Position numbers and translations under genes: made by a program
Part shown: positions 43,521 to 52,280 of the stretch, in pieces
How positions within the stretch are numbered: the stretch's first letter is position 1
Layout: every line of letters starts with the position of its first letter
Notes under the pieces: generated by a model
What the model was told of the DNA's origin: nothing
Database searches by the model: none
Seen by the model: only the letters and a program-made list of their open reading frames with translations
Source of the DNA: Deltaproteobacteria bacterium
GTDB taxonomy: Bacteria > Desulfobacterota > Desulfobacteria > Desulfobacterales > Desulfosarcinaceae
Direction: 5' to 3'
NCBI GenBank assembly: GCA_021824175.1
Contig: JAKALP010000007.1
Location: 62,001 to 126,000, forward strand
Length of the DNA: 64,000 bases

Positions 43521-44123
43521 CTATGAAATTATCTTTTCAATATCTTTCAGGGCGGCGCTGGTTTTGAATTGATTTGAATCGAAGTTATTCTTTATCCAAT
43601 CGATTATCTTTTCGGCGTTTTCTTTATTTACCGTTAGTTCAAAAGATTTGTATAAAACGTCATTTAACATGCGCATTAACGTTAGAATCGGTAACACGGT
43701 TGCTTTTTCATTTTTGGCCTCATCTTCTTTCAGAAAGGGTACGATCATACAGAGCTGTTGCTGTTTTAATAACAGCTCAAGGTTTTTTACCTTCTCCCGC
43801 AACTCGATCAGCTCATTCTCGGCCACTTGTATCTTTAGGTGGGTATCGCGATTCCTGCTGACGGATATGTCTTGATTATCCATATCCTTAATGTATTTTG
43901 GGCCTGAATTGAAAAACAGCCAGGAAGGTGACACCCCTTTTATTTTCAAGATTTTCATAAGGGTTTCAACTCTAGGCATCTTTCCGGCGGTCCACGAGCT
44001 GCTGATAACCGCTTGCGAGACGCCCAATTTCTCCGACCACCAAGGCTGTGAGTGCTCCTTTATGAGCTCCAGAAATTTTTTCTTCACATCCTTGTCCATG
44101 GTATCTTTGCCTTTATTGTCCAT
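43521..44123 (-). CDS. CI-repressor-like helix-turn-helix regulator
   Basis: The 200-residue protein has an N-terminal helix-turn-helix of the phage CI type (WWSEKLGVSQAVISSSWTAGKMPRVETLMKI, shown in part: WSEKLGVSQAVIS). It continues VSPSWLFFNSGPKY, typical of Bacteriophage_CI_repr domains. A coiled coil follows (VAENELIELREKVKNLELLL), then a C-terminal helical part instead of a peptidase, so it would not be cleaved like LexA. GAAGGTTGAA precedes the ATG. It is transcribed divergently from the response regulator/kinase/radical SAM operon, with 128 nt between, and probably controls it. Confidence 0.75.
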   Translation of the reverse strand: MDNKGKDTMDKDVKKKFLELIKEHSQPWWSEKLGVSQAVISSSWTAGKMPRVETLMKILKIKGVSPSWLFFNSGPKYIKDMDNQDISVSRNRDTHLKIQVAENELIELREKVKNLELLLKQQQLCMIVPFLKEDEAKNEKATVLPILTLMRMLNDVLYKSFELTVNKENAEKIIDWIKNNFDSNQFKTSAALKDIEKIIS

Positions 44124-44251
44124 TTCAACCTTCTTTAAATGACCTATTTTAATGGATTATCTCGCTCTTATTTGATAATAGTTGTCCTTTAGCTCTAAAA
44201 TTTCAATATATATTTTTAAAATTATTAATATCTTGATATTTTGGGGGAATC

Positions 44252-44638
44252 ATGCATACCGGCAAAACTATTTTAATCGCCGAAGACGAAAGACCTATCG
44301 CCGCCTTCCTGGAAAAAGCGTTGAATCGGTTGGGGTTCATCACCATTGCGGCTTACAATGGAGAGGAGGCGCTCAAAGAATCGCTTAAACATAAACCAGA
44401 CGCCATAATATTAGATATTCTTATGCCAAAATTGAACGGCATCGAAGTTCTTAAAAAATTAAGAGAAGAGAATTCTGTGTGCTCCAAAACCCCCGTTATT
44501 GTATTAAGCGCTTTAGATAAGCTTTACCAGATTCGCGAGGCCATGGAGGCTGGCGCGACAAAGTATCTCACAAAGCCGATGTTTACTGAAGATATTATTA
44601 GAGAGGTTTTGGAGTGTTTGAAAACGCGGACGCTATAG
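44252..44638 (+). CDS. Receiver-only response regulator of the island operon
   Basis: This 128-residue CheY-like receiver has the acidic pair in IAEDERPIA, phospho-Asp in AIILDILMPKLNG, Thr/Ser in VIVLSALDK and Lys in YLTKPMF; all switch residues are intact. GGGGGAATC precedes the ATG. Its last 25 nt overlap the start of the kinase gene, so the two are translationally coupled. With no output domain it must act by protein contact, possibly on the downstream radical SAM protein or the CI-like regulator (inference). Confidence 0.92.
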   Translation: MHTGKTILIAEDERPIAAFLEKALNRLGFITIAAYNGEEALKESLKHKPDAIILDILMPKLNGIEVLKKLREENSVCSKTPVIVLSALDKLYQIREAMEAGATKYLTKPMFTEDIIREVLECLKTRTL

Positions 44639-46626
44639 GCACGGATAAGTTTTATAACAGCCGGATTCTCTCATACTACATTAAACTATTTCGGGACAAA
44701 TACCCGCATGTCGATATTTCCGATCTTTTAAGCTTTGCCCAAATCGAACAAACCGCTATTGATGATCCTTTTGAATGGTTCACCCAGGAGCAGATCGATA
44801 AATTTTTCGAACGTCTTTTTAAGTATTTTGAAAACCCCTATGATATCGCTCGCGAGGCTGGCAGGTATATATATAGCGACAAGGGCTTAGGCCTTTGGAA
44901 GAAATTCACCTTGAAGCTTTTCGGTGTTGGCAATGCTTATAAAAATATTGGTTGGTATGCGCGCGCCATCACTCGATCATGTACATTTTCCTCGCGGGAA
45001 TTGGCCTCAAACAAATATGAGGTCAAGGTAACATTTAAAGTTAAGGAATCGCCTCATCAGGCCTTCACAAGGTTGGGCATATTAGAGGCCGCCCCGCGTA
45101 TGTATTCGGATAAAATGGCAAGGGTGGAATCAAGCACCCAAGGGGATACAACCACGTATATAATAGCTTGGGATGCGGCCAAGTCCGAACTTGTGGAGAA
45201 GTTCATGCTAAGATTTTCATTGGCGGCCCCGATTAGCATCTTGGCCATGCTATTAGCAGTTAACTCAACCGCGGCTATTTATTCTACAATCCTTTTTGTT
45301 TTCATTTTCTTGTCTTTAATGGCGATACAGCTAAAGCTTCGATGTTTGGAGCTTACCCACTTGTATGAAAATTACGAACAGAGCGCTGAAACTATTATCC
45401 AAAGCTACATCGAAGATTATGAGCAAGTAAATATTTTAAACCGCATAGGAAGAATAGTACTCCGATCCAACTCCGCGGAAAGTTTCCTACCTGCCGTCAG
45501 TGATACGCTCAGAAGTATGAACTATACTAAAGTTTCATTTTTTGTATCTGCTTATGACGACGAATGTATTGTGCAAAAATTTAATGACGGGTACACTCAG
45601 CAATTGAGTGGGTTCAGGATTACTGTTGAAGCGGTTGCAAAACTCAAACCGCTCCTTGCCCCCCCTACTGTCATCGCGGATTTTGCGGATTTAGAAAAAA
45701 ATCTTCCTATTGGCTTGTCAAGTGGCTTTACAACCGCTGATTTTCCTTTAGTGTTTGTTCCGATTGTCTCCGATGCGGCTTCACTTGGTTTCTTTTTCGT
45801 AACGCCTGAAAAAAGTCTACTCCCCTTCGTTAAGAAAAAACTTGATTTTTTAGTAGGTGTTGCATCCCATATCGCCCTGGGGCTTCACAAACAGCAAGCA
45901 TTCCATGATATAGCAGAAAGCGACCGCGTGAAGTCAAATTTCATTTCGACCGCTTCGCACGAACTTAAGACTCCCATCCAAGTGATGATGATGGGGCTGA
46001 GTGAGATTGAACAAGGTGGGGATATAGCGGAAAATATTCTTTCCTTGAAAGCGGTCGTGTCCAAGATGAAAGAATATGTAGATAACCTTCTCAGCCTTCA
46101 GCGTATTGAAAACAAGGCTTACAGCCTGGATTTACACCCGTTTACTCCAAATGAAGTTTTTGAAAAACTTAAAGACGAAATGCATAATACAGCCAAGGCT
46201 TTTTCCCATCAGGTTCGGTTTGTGGGATTTTCATCAAATCGTCCCACAATATTGGGGGACCTTACAAGGCTCTCTGTAGTGCTAATGAATCTTTTCGGTA
46301 ATAGTTGTAAATTTACTCCAAAAGCGGGGATGATCGTAGTCGCGTACGATCACGATGCTACCGAGCACCGTATAACGGTTCTTGACAATGGCATCGGTAT
46401 TTCAAAGACCGATATTGACAAAGTATTTATCAAATTTTATCAGGCAGCGGGCGCGATTGATGGTTTTAGCGGCTTTGGCCTGGGCCTGTCGATCTCGAAG
46501 GAAATTGTAGCTCTTCATAATGGTTATATATCCGTGATAAGTCCCCTATTGATCAATAAGCATGGTCTTGAACTTGACCATATCCGCATAGGGACCTCGA
46601 TGACCGTTCATCTACCGCGAAAATAG
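44614..46626 (+). CDS. Histidine kinase with unusual N-terminal sensory domain, two membrane helices and GAF-like domain
   Basis: This 670-residue kinase has four parts. The N-terminal 180 or so residues (DDPFEWFTQEQIDKFFERL through TTTYIIAWD) resemble ligand-binding regions seen in some deltaproteobacterial kinases and AraC-type N-domains, but I cannot name the family firmly. A membrane hairpin at about 200-245 and a coiled coil follow, then a GAF-like domain (about 280-430). The core has His in FISTASHELKTPIQ and an ATPase domain with VLDNGIGISKTD and GFGLGLSISKEI. Translation starts at a GTG inside the receiver gene. Its codon use is A/T-rich. The radical SAM gene follows after 8 nt. Confidence 0.85.
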   Translation: MFENADAIGTDKFYNSRILSYYIKLFRDKYPHVDISDLLSFAQIEQTAIDDPFEWFTQEQIDKFFERLFKYFENPYDIAREAGRYIYSDKGLGLWKKFTLKLFGVGNAYKNIGWYARAITRSCTFSSRELASNKYEVKVTFKVKESPHQAFTRLGILEAAPRMYSDKMARVESSTQGDTTTYIIAWDAAKSELVEKFMLRFSLAAPISILAMLLAVNSTAAIYSTILFVFIFLSLMAIQLKLRCLELTHLYENYEQSAETIIQSYIEDYEQVNILNRIGRIVLRSNSAESFLPAVSDTLRSMNYTKVSFFVSAYDDECIVQKFNDGYTQQLSGFRITVEAVAKLKPLLAPPTVIADFADLEKNLPIGLSSGFTTADFPLVFVPIVSDAASLGFFFVTPEKSLLPFVKKKLDFLVGVASHIALGLHKQQAFHDIAESDRVKSNFISTASHELKTPIQVMMMGLSEIEQGGDIAENILSLKAVVSKMKEYVDNLLSLQRIENKAYSLDLHPFTPNEVFEKLKDEMHNTAKAFSHQVRFVGFSSNRPTILGDLTRLSVVLMNLFGNSCKFTPKAGMIVVAYDHDATEHRITVLDNGIGISKTDIDKVFIKFYQAAGAIDGFSGFGLGLSISKEIVALHNGYISVISPLLINKHGLELDHIRIGTSMTVHLPRK

Positions 46627-46634
46627 GATGTTTT

Positions 46635-48011
46635 ATGTTTAAATTGCTTTTAATTAATCCGTCTGAATCCCGTAAAAAAAAATCAGGGCTCGGGGCGTTT
46701 AAATCTTCGTCTATTGCTCCGCTGTCGCTGGCCTATGTTGCTTCGTTGACGCCTGAAACTTATTCGATACGGATCGTTGATGAAAACATAGAGATATTGG
46801 ATTTCCCGGATGCCGATCTTGTAGGCATTACTTCTTTTACGCCTCAGATCAGACGGGCTTACGAAATTGCGACCCACTACCGTGAAAAAAGCACTCCTGT
46901 GGTTATGGGCGGAATTCACGTTTCCATGGTTCCCGATGAGGCCCTGAAGTATTGCGACACTATTGTGATCGGCGAAGCAGAGCCAGTCTGGAATGAGGTT
47001 TTAAGGGATTTCGAACGGGGTTCGCTTCGACGAACTTACAAAGGCGAACCGGTTAGTTTAGATCGGTTGCCGGTTCCGGACCGCTCTCTATTTAAGGGCG
47101 GATACTTGTGGGACTCCATTCTTACGTCAAAGGGCTGTCCAATGGATTGCAATTTTTGCTCGGTCACTCGTTTTAACGGCCGCAAATTCCGTCGACGCCC
47201 AACTGCTGATGTCATAAACGAATTATCTACCATTAAATCCAAATTCTGCTGGGTTTTAGATGATAACTTCCTCGGCTACGGCGATAAGGAATGGTTGACT
47301 GAATTTTTTAACAAAATTATTGAATTAAAAATCAAGAAATACTTCTTTATCCAAGCTTCCATGAAATTAGGTGAGGATAAAATATTATTGCGGTTGGCCT
47401 ACCGTGCAGGTGTTCGGGTTGCACTTATAGGTATTGAGTCGACTGATAAAGAAAGTCTAAAACAGTATAATAAAAAACTGAATACTTCTTACGCTGATCA
47501 AGGTGTATATTTATCGCTGATTAGAAATATCAGGAAAGCCGGTATTGCGGTGTTAGGGTGTTTTATTTTGGGGGGCGACTCCGACAAAATAGAAAGTTTT
47601 CATCAGACGCTATCCTTCATCAACCGCGCGCATATTGATGTTTTGCAACTTTCAAAGCCAACTCCTTTGCCTGGGACGGCATTTTTTCAACAGCTTAATG
47701 ACGCTTCCCGAATCATGGATACTAATTTTCCTGACGCTTGGCGGAAGTACACATTTACGCGAATTCTGTATGAACCTAAAAATCTTAAAATTGATGATGT
47801 TTATGAGGGCTTCCATTACTTAAGAAGCAATTATTACAGTACCCCGCAGAGGCTTCGTAGATTGTTATTCACCCTTATGGATACAAAAAGTCTTTCCTCT
47901 ACTCTTGTGTCGATCTTGCTAGATAAAACCTATAGGAAATCTTGGAAGAATTCTGAACTTTTCAAGGACTATGGCGCTCACTATTTAAAGCACAAATTTT
48001 TTATTCCTTAG
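46635..48011 (+). CDS. B12-binding-domain radical SAM protein
   Basis: The 458-residue protein has an N-terminal cobalamin-binding-type Rossmann domain (LLINPSES; GGIHVSMVPDEALKYCD; VIGEAEPVW), although the DxHxxG histidine motif is not obvious. A radical SAM domain follows with CPMDCNFCSVTRFNG (Cys at about 168, 172 and 175). It belongs to the large family that includes HpnJ/HpnP-like lipid enzymes, methylthiotransferase relatives and tetrapyrrole enzymes. The last 100 residues are basic and helical. It is translationally linked to the sensor kinase gene (8-nt gap, AGGATG site). A product modified under two-component control is a reasonable inference; the substrate is unknown. Confidence 0.88.
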   Translation: MFKLLLINPSESRKKKSGLGAFKSSSIAPLSLAYVASLTPETYSIRIVDENIEILDFPDADLVGITSFTPQIRRAYEIATHYREKSTPVVMGGIHVSMVPDEALKYCDTIVIGEAEPVWNEVLRDFERGSLRRTYKGEPVSLDRLPVPDRSLFKGGYLWDSILTSKGCPMDCNFCSVTRFNGRKFRRRPTADVINELSTIKSKFCWVLDDNFLGYGDKEWLTEFFNKIIELKIKKYFFIQASMKLGEDKILLRLAYRAGVRVALIGIESTDKESLKQYNKKLNTSYADQGVYLSLIRNIRKAGIAVLGCFILGGDSDKIESFHQTLSFINRAHIDVLQLSKPTPLPGTAFFQQLNDASRIMDTNFPDAWRKYTFTRILYEPKNLKIDDVYEGFHYLRSNYYSTPQRLRRLLFTLMDTKSLSSTLVSILLDKTYRKSWKNSELFKDYGAHYLKHKFFIP

Positions 48012-48036
48012 CGAATAAAGCTATGGATTGAATTGC

Positions 48037-48108
48037 GGAATTCCAGGGACGAATTCCGGGGTCGCGAATTCCGGGGACGGGACCGAATTCCGGGAATTCC
48101 GGGGACGC
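48037..48108. repeat. REP-like cluster of GAATTCCGGGGACG units
   Basis: Five degenerate copies of a unit close to GAATTCCGGGGACG occur within 72 bp, some as inverted GGAATTCC palindromes. They lie directly downstream of the radical SAM gene and next to a REP-associated transposase fragment, the enzyme class that moves such units. Confidence 0.8.
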
Positions 48109-48120
48109 TTTACTTATCTT

Positions 48121-48318
48121 TTATCTTTGGTCCAGGTTTTTTAACTTGAGTTCTCGATTTAGAAGCGTCTCCAGTTTAGCAATGAATCCGTCATCTCCCA
48201 TTGGTCGACCGGTTCGCTCGTGCCTTCTGAACAACTCCATTTCAGAGTCTTGGTCATCAACGGATAAAAACTTTTTCCACGGCGATTTTACCATTTCCAG
48301 CAGTGGCTTGGTTTTCAA
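48121..48318 (-). pseudogene. C-terminal fragment of a REP-associated tyrosine (Y1) transposase
   Basis: The frame reads ...DSEMELFRRHERTGRPMGDDGFIAKLE, which is the characteristic C-terminal segment of REP-associated transposases (RAYTs). The catalytic HUH motif and Tyr are absent, so only the tail remains. Together with the GAATTCCGGGG repeats beside it this marks the right edge of the island. Confidence 0.7.
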
Positions 48319-48517
48319 TTAGGATGTCATCTTGGCCCTTAACCTGCACTTGGGCGCTGTTCCAACGCCAGCCCCCTCGGCCTTTTTTACCAATCCTGCT
48401 CGAACTGGATTTAATTCCACATATCTCGTAATGGAAAAAACCTTCCCTGCCATAGATGACCGCGCCATCTTTCACGAAAATTAATCCGCCTTGTGTCGCG
48501 CCAGTGCGCTTCGCCAA
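48257..48517 (-). other. Unrecognised 86-residue frame, probably remnant DNA
   Basis: A frame starting at a TTG (AKRTGATQGGLIFVKDG) overlaps the transposase fragment in another frame. I recognise no domain and no ribosome-binding site. It may be debris of another inserted gene; an expressed small protein is possible but unsupported. Confidence 0.2.
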
Positions 48518-48564
48518 TCGAGTGAAGTTACTATCTCAAAATCCTCCATCCGTTAATCGGTATT

Positions 48565-50031
48565 TTACCCCTCATAACCTGGCGGAATTCTAAAACCACC
48601 CACAATCTTGGACAACCCGCGCGCAAAGTCGATGGTGGTCCGGTCTTCGTCGCGGGCGCCGATAATTTGAATGCCGATAGGCAGTCCTTGGGGGGTTAAC
48701 CCAACCGGCGCAACCGTTGCCGGCAGTTCGGCCGCGACAGCGATGCAAGGCCAGGTGGCATAGTTCAGCGCTCTTTTCTCCTTGCCATTGACGGTGATGT
48801 TGCGGTGGTACATATCTCCGGTATGATCGTGGGCCAAGGCTGCCGTGGCCGTGACCGGCGCGAGCAGCACATCATACTTTTGGAAAAAGGCCGCCATCGC
48901 GGCCTTCAGCTTCTCTTGCTCTTCAACCAGTTCTTTGGGAAACACTGTTTTGCGCGCAACCAGTAAGCCGGTCATTTTATAATAAAGTCCGCCGGCGATC
49001 TTTTCGAAATTGATATCCGGCCGCGCCTCCAAATCCACAGCCAGGCCCGCGGATTTCAATTTCTGCGCGGTTTGCAAAAGAACCTCCATCATGTCCTTAT
49101 CGATCTCGGCATACGAATATGGATCAGACAACCACACGGCCACCCGGTAGTCTGAAATTTTTTTGTGGCGCACCGGAAGAAGGCGATGGGATTCCTCCGG
49201 ATCCACTAATACTTCAAACGCCAGTTCAAGATCCTCGGCGCTGCGCGCCATGGGACCCGCGGTCATCAAGGGAATTCTTTTCGCCATTGCGCGGGGCAGA
49301 CCCGGGGGCATGGGCGGTATGTGGCCTTGCAGGGAAACAAGCCCCCAGGTAGGCTTATGGCCGAAGGTGCCGCAGAAATGAGAAGGGGTGCGGATCGACC
49401 CGCCAAGATCGCTGCCCAACTCCAGCGGCGTAAACCCGGCGGCCAAAGCCGCGGCCGAACCGCCGGAAGATCCGCCGGGGGTTCGTTTCAGATCCCAGGG
49501 ATTATTGGTAGTGCCGTACACCTCGTTAAAACTCTGGAAGTCCAGCCCGTGGAAGGGCAAATTGGTTTTACCCAAAATGATCGCACCCGCATCCACCAGC
49601 CGCTGTACCGCGTCGGCGTTCTGGGGCGGCATATAATCTTTAAGCTTTGGATCTCCTGAAGTGGCCGGCATGCCGACCGCTGCAAAGATATCTTTCACCG
49701 TCATGGGCAGTCCGTGGAGCGGCCCCCAAATCTCGCCCCTGGCCAGGGCCTTATCGGCCTCCATGGCCCTGGCGCGGGCTCCTTGAATATCCATGGCCAC
49801 CACTGCATTGATAGGGCCGTTATAGCGCTGGATGCGATCGATATAAATGTTCAGCAATTCCAGAGAAGTGACCTTCTTTTCCTGAATGGCCTGGGTCAAT
49901 TCCACAGCCGTCTGATAGTACAGCGGTGTGGTCTCCTGGGGGGCTTTGACGGCGTCCTTACCGCAAGCGGTGAACGAACCAACCACCAGAAGCAATCCAA
50001 GAAATCCGGCTACTCTTTTCAATGAAGTCAT
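48565..50031 (-). CDS. Amidase-signature lipoprotein
   Basis: The 488-residue protein has a lipoprotein signal (LLLVVGSFTACGK, lipidated Cys at about residue 22). The amidase-signature catalytic triad follows: Lys in LPMTVKDIF, Ser in TPGGSSGGSAAALAAG, and the nucleophile Ser in GSDLGGSIRTPSH. It is a serine hydrolase acting on C-N amide bonds, probably in the periplasm or outer-membrane face because of the lipid anchor; most amidases of this family are cytoplasmic. An upstream in-frame extension to 50148 is rejected because the signal begins at the ATG 50031, which has GGAGGGGAGAAA upstream. Substrate unknown. Confidence 0.88.
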   Translation of the reverse strand: MTSLKRVAGFLGLLLVVGSFTACGKDAVKAPQETTPLYYQTAVELTQAIQEKKVTSLELLNIYIDRIQRYNGPINAVVAMDIQGARARAMEADKALARGEIWGPLHGLPMTVKDIFAAVGMPATSGDPKLKDYMPPQNADAVQRLVDAGAIILGKTNLPFHGLDFQSFNEVYGTTNNPWDLKRTPGGSSGGSAAALAAGFTPLELGSDLGGSIRTPSHFCGTFGHKPTWGLVSLQGHIPPMPPGLPRAMAKRIPLMTAGPMARSAEDLELAFEVLVDPEESHRLLPVRHKKISDYRVAVWLSDPYSYAEIDKDMMEVLLQTAQKLKSAGLAVDLEARPDINFEKIAGGLYYKMTGLLVARKTVFPKELVEEQEKLKAAMAAFFQKYDVLLAPVTATAALAHDHTGDMYHRNITVNGKEKRALNYATWPCIAVAAELPATVAPVGLTPQGLPIGIQIIGARDEDRTTIDFARGLSKIVGGFRIPPGYEG

Positions 50032-50519
50032 TCTTTTCTCCCCTCCTTTGTATGCTCTTTGTGGATTATGGTGATTGCGTTTTTGGAGATGCGCACTTAA
50101 TGGGTGCGGTCGAATATCTATTGTTTGGCTTACCCGGATATAATACATACCATTGCCGTGAGAAATAGATCAGCCTGGCGGATTATTGCCCCAACAATGG
50201 ATAGCGCAATGAATTTCAATCTCATCATCGACGAATCTGGAAGATGATCTATTAACGTTTGAGGAGTGGAAAATGTGTAAGAGAAAGTGAATTGCTTTCA
50301 TAGGATTTTTCGTGGCATTGATCCAATGTTGTACATGGCAACCTTTTCATCAGTTGTATTTTCGCTATCAATTCACTAAAATTATAATCAAACACTGTCT
50401 GATCGTCTGGAGAGTATCCCGGAGGACTTGCCCATTGGCATGGTTCGCAATTTCTTTTCGAGTCGTAATCCTGACGATGGGCCGATGCCACTTTAACCCG
50501 ATTCACAAGGAGCAATCAC
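50032..50519. other. Intergenic region without a supported gene
   Basis: Nearly 490 bp, moderately A/T-rich, lie between the divergent amidase and DsrE-like genes. Short frames are present but lack ribosome-binding sites and domains. Promoters for both genes are expected here but I could not place them. Confidence 0.5.
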
Positions 50520-50963
50520 ATGAGCCAAACCAATGAATCCGCTGCCTTTATCACGTCCAAGGACACCCTGGACGGGGCCTACCCCGGATTGATCCTGGGG
50601 ATCAACGCTTGCCGCCTGGGCATGAAAGCGACAGTGTTTTACACCTTCATGGGCATCAACGTCATTCGCAAGGGTTGGGTGGAAAAGGCCAAATTTCAGC
50701 CGCCGGGCTTCATGGGCGCCATTCCGGGCATGTCGGCCGTGGCCACCTGGATGATGAAGGAGAAAATGGAGAAGGCCAACATCCCCAGCCTGACCGACCT
50801 GCAGGAAATGGCGGCGCTGGAAGGAGTTCAGTTCGTTGCATGTAAAATGACGGTGGATATGATGAACTTTACCCAGAAGGATTTCATCGACGGCGTGATC
50901 ATCCAGGCCGCGGAAGAATTTCTCAAGTATGCCAAGGATTGTAAGATATTACTTTATACGTAG
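50520..50963 (+). CDS. DsrE-like (DsrE/DsrF-family) protein
   Basis: The 147-residue protein resembles DsrE2-type sulfur-carrier relatives: a Rossmann-like alpha/beta fold with FITSKDTLDGAYPGLILGINACRLG, the VFYTFMGINVIRKG strand, and VQFVACKMTVDMM, where Cys is at the position of the persulfide-carrying Cys. It probably takes part in sulfur trafficking in the cytoplasm. AAGGAGCAATCAC precedes the ATG. No dsr operon is adjacent, so its partner is not known. Confidence 0.75.
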   Translation: MSQTNESAAFITSKDTLDGAYPGLILGINACRLGMKATVFYTFMGINVIRKGWVEKAKFQPPGFMGAIPGMSAVATWMMKEKMEKANIPSLTDLQEMAALEGVQFVACKMTVDMMNFTQKDFIDGVIIQAAEEFLKYAKDCKILLYT

Positions 50964-50992
50964 AGGCAGAAGGTGAAAGGTAGAAGATCAAA

Positions 50993-51051
50993 ACCACAGA
51001 GGGCCCAGAGAACGCAGAGAATTTCTCTGTGCTCTCTGTGCTCTCAGTGGT
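50993..51051. repeat. Inverted repeat ACCACAGAG...CTCTGTGGT type
   Basis: Arms of about 28 nt (ACCACAGAGGGCCCAGAGAA and an inverted ACCACTGAGAGCACAGAGAG) face each other with a 5-nt loop. This is another dispersed-palindrome family of the kind common in this lineage. The remaining 170 bp to the aminotransferase gene hold nothing definite. Confidence 0.7.
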
Positions 51052-51228
51052 GAATATTTATAGACGGATACGCGATGATTTTCGATGTTATTTAGAATGA
51101 AAGTCGAACGCCAAATCTTTAGGAGGATGGCCGTAGTAACTGACAATAAAGTCGAATGAAAAACAAAGCCATCATATTCATCCTCGCACGCTATTCTTCC
51201 TATCAGACCGCCAGCACACCCTCGACCT

Positions 51229-52086
51229 TCAGCCTTCAGCCTTTTCTCCCCCCGTTCCGAAACTTCCATCCACATACTTCTCCAACGCCGCCATGATGAG
51301 ACGGGTTTGAGGTCCGGGCCGGCCGTCGGCAATGACGGCATCATCGATCTGGATCACCGGCACTACCCCTTTGCTGGTGCCGGTGATGAATACTTCCTGG
51401 GCGGCGAGCAGTTCGTCGCGGGGCAGATCGCGAAGATCAATCGGAAGGATATTCTTCGAGATATCAATGACCACTTGGCGCGTGATGCCGGCGAGAATGC
51501 CGCTGCCCGGCGTCACCAGCCGGCCGTTGATCACGGCAAAAAGATTGCAGGTGGTGCCTTCCAGGGCGCGCCCTTCGCGGTCCACGTAGATTGCTTCAAC
51601 CGCCCCCTGGACGTGGGCCTGGCGCAGGGCCATGGCGGCCGGAATGTAGTCAATGCTTTTGGCGCCGGGCAGACGCCGCTCCACATGGATCGTGATCACC
51701 TTGATGCCTTGGTCATACCACCATTGGGGCAATTTGGGCAGCGGCGCCACCAGCACCAGCAACCGTGGTTTGCCCTGAGGATTCATGAAGTCAGAACTGG
51801 AACCGCCCGTGACAATAATGCGGATATTGGCCTCTTCCATCTGATTATGAGCCAAGGTCTTCCGCGCCACCTGACAAATATGTTCATGGGACCAGGGTAG
51901 ATCCAGATTGATTTGACGGGCCGAAGCCATCAGCCGATCCACATGCTCTTTCAAAAACAGGGGTTTGCCATGGTGCGTCCGGAGTAAATCAAATACGCCG
52001 ATGCCCCGGATCACGGCCAGATCATCCACGGGGATCATGGCTTTCTCAGCCGGCACAAATTCTCCATTCACGTAGTAGATCGGCAT
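51229..52086 (-). CDS. Class IV PLP aminotransferase (branched-chain or D-amino acid type)
   Basis: The 285-residue fold-type IV enzyme has GIGVFDLLRTHHGKPL near the start and the catalytic Lys in PGAKSIDYIPA. The cofactor segments YVDREGRALEGTTCN and ITRQVVIDI follow, with EVFITGTSKGVVPV at the phosphate end. Members act as branched-chain, D-alanine or aminodeoxychorismate enzymes; I cannot choose, though the length favours a D-amino acid or 4-amino-4-deoxychorismate type as much as IlvE. The ATG at 52086 is 2 nt after the ferredoxin stop, so it is co-transcribed with redox genes. Confidence 0.85.
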   Translation of the reverse strand: MPIYYVNGEFVPAEKAMIPVDDLAVIRGIGVFDLLRTHHGKPLFLKEHVDRLMASARQINLDLPWSHEHICQVARKTLAHNQMEEANIRIIVTGGSSSDFMNPQGKPRLLVLVAPLPKLPQWWYDQGIKVITIHVERRLPGAKSIDYIPAAMALRQAHVQGAVEAIYVDREGRALEGTTCNLFAVINGRLVTPGSGILAGITRQVVIDISKNILPIDLRDLPRDELLAAQEVFITGTSKGVVPVIQIDDAVIADGRPGPQTRLIMAALEKYVDGSFGTGGEKAEG

Positions 52087-52088
52087 AG

Positions 52089-52280
52089 CTACTCTTCTTC
52101 CCAACTGATGGCGTCTACCGGGCAGTATTTGATGGCTTCCTCCACCAGTTTTTCCGGGTAGACCTTGAGATCAGCCACGGCAATATAGCCGGCATCATTT
52201 TCACTGAATACTTCCGGGCACAACTCAATGCAGCCCATGCAAAGCGTGCAAACCGCCATATCCACCACCGGTCTTCTCAT
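52089..52280 (-). CDS. Single-cluster [4Fe-4S] ferredoxin, D. gigas type
   Basis: The 63-residue ferredoxin has CTLCMGCIELCPEVF and a final YCPVDAISWEEE, the layout of the sulfate-reducer ferredoxins with one 4Fe-4S cluster and an additional Cys pair. It is a low-potential electron carrier. It starts 4 nt inside the end of the FprA gene and ends 2 nt before the aminotransferase gene. Confidence 0.93.
   Translation of the reverse strand: MRRPVVDMAVCTLCMGCIELCPEVFSENDAGYIAVADLKVYPEKLVEEAIKYCPVDAISWEEE

Noticed and set aside
48037-48108. CRISPR-like short array
   Set aside because: The GAATTCCGGGG units are adjacent and degenerate, without unique spacers of even length; REP-type repeats explain them.
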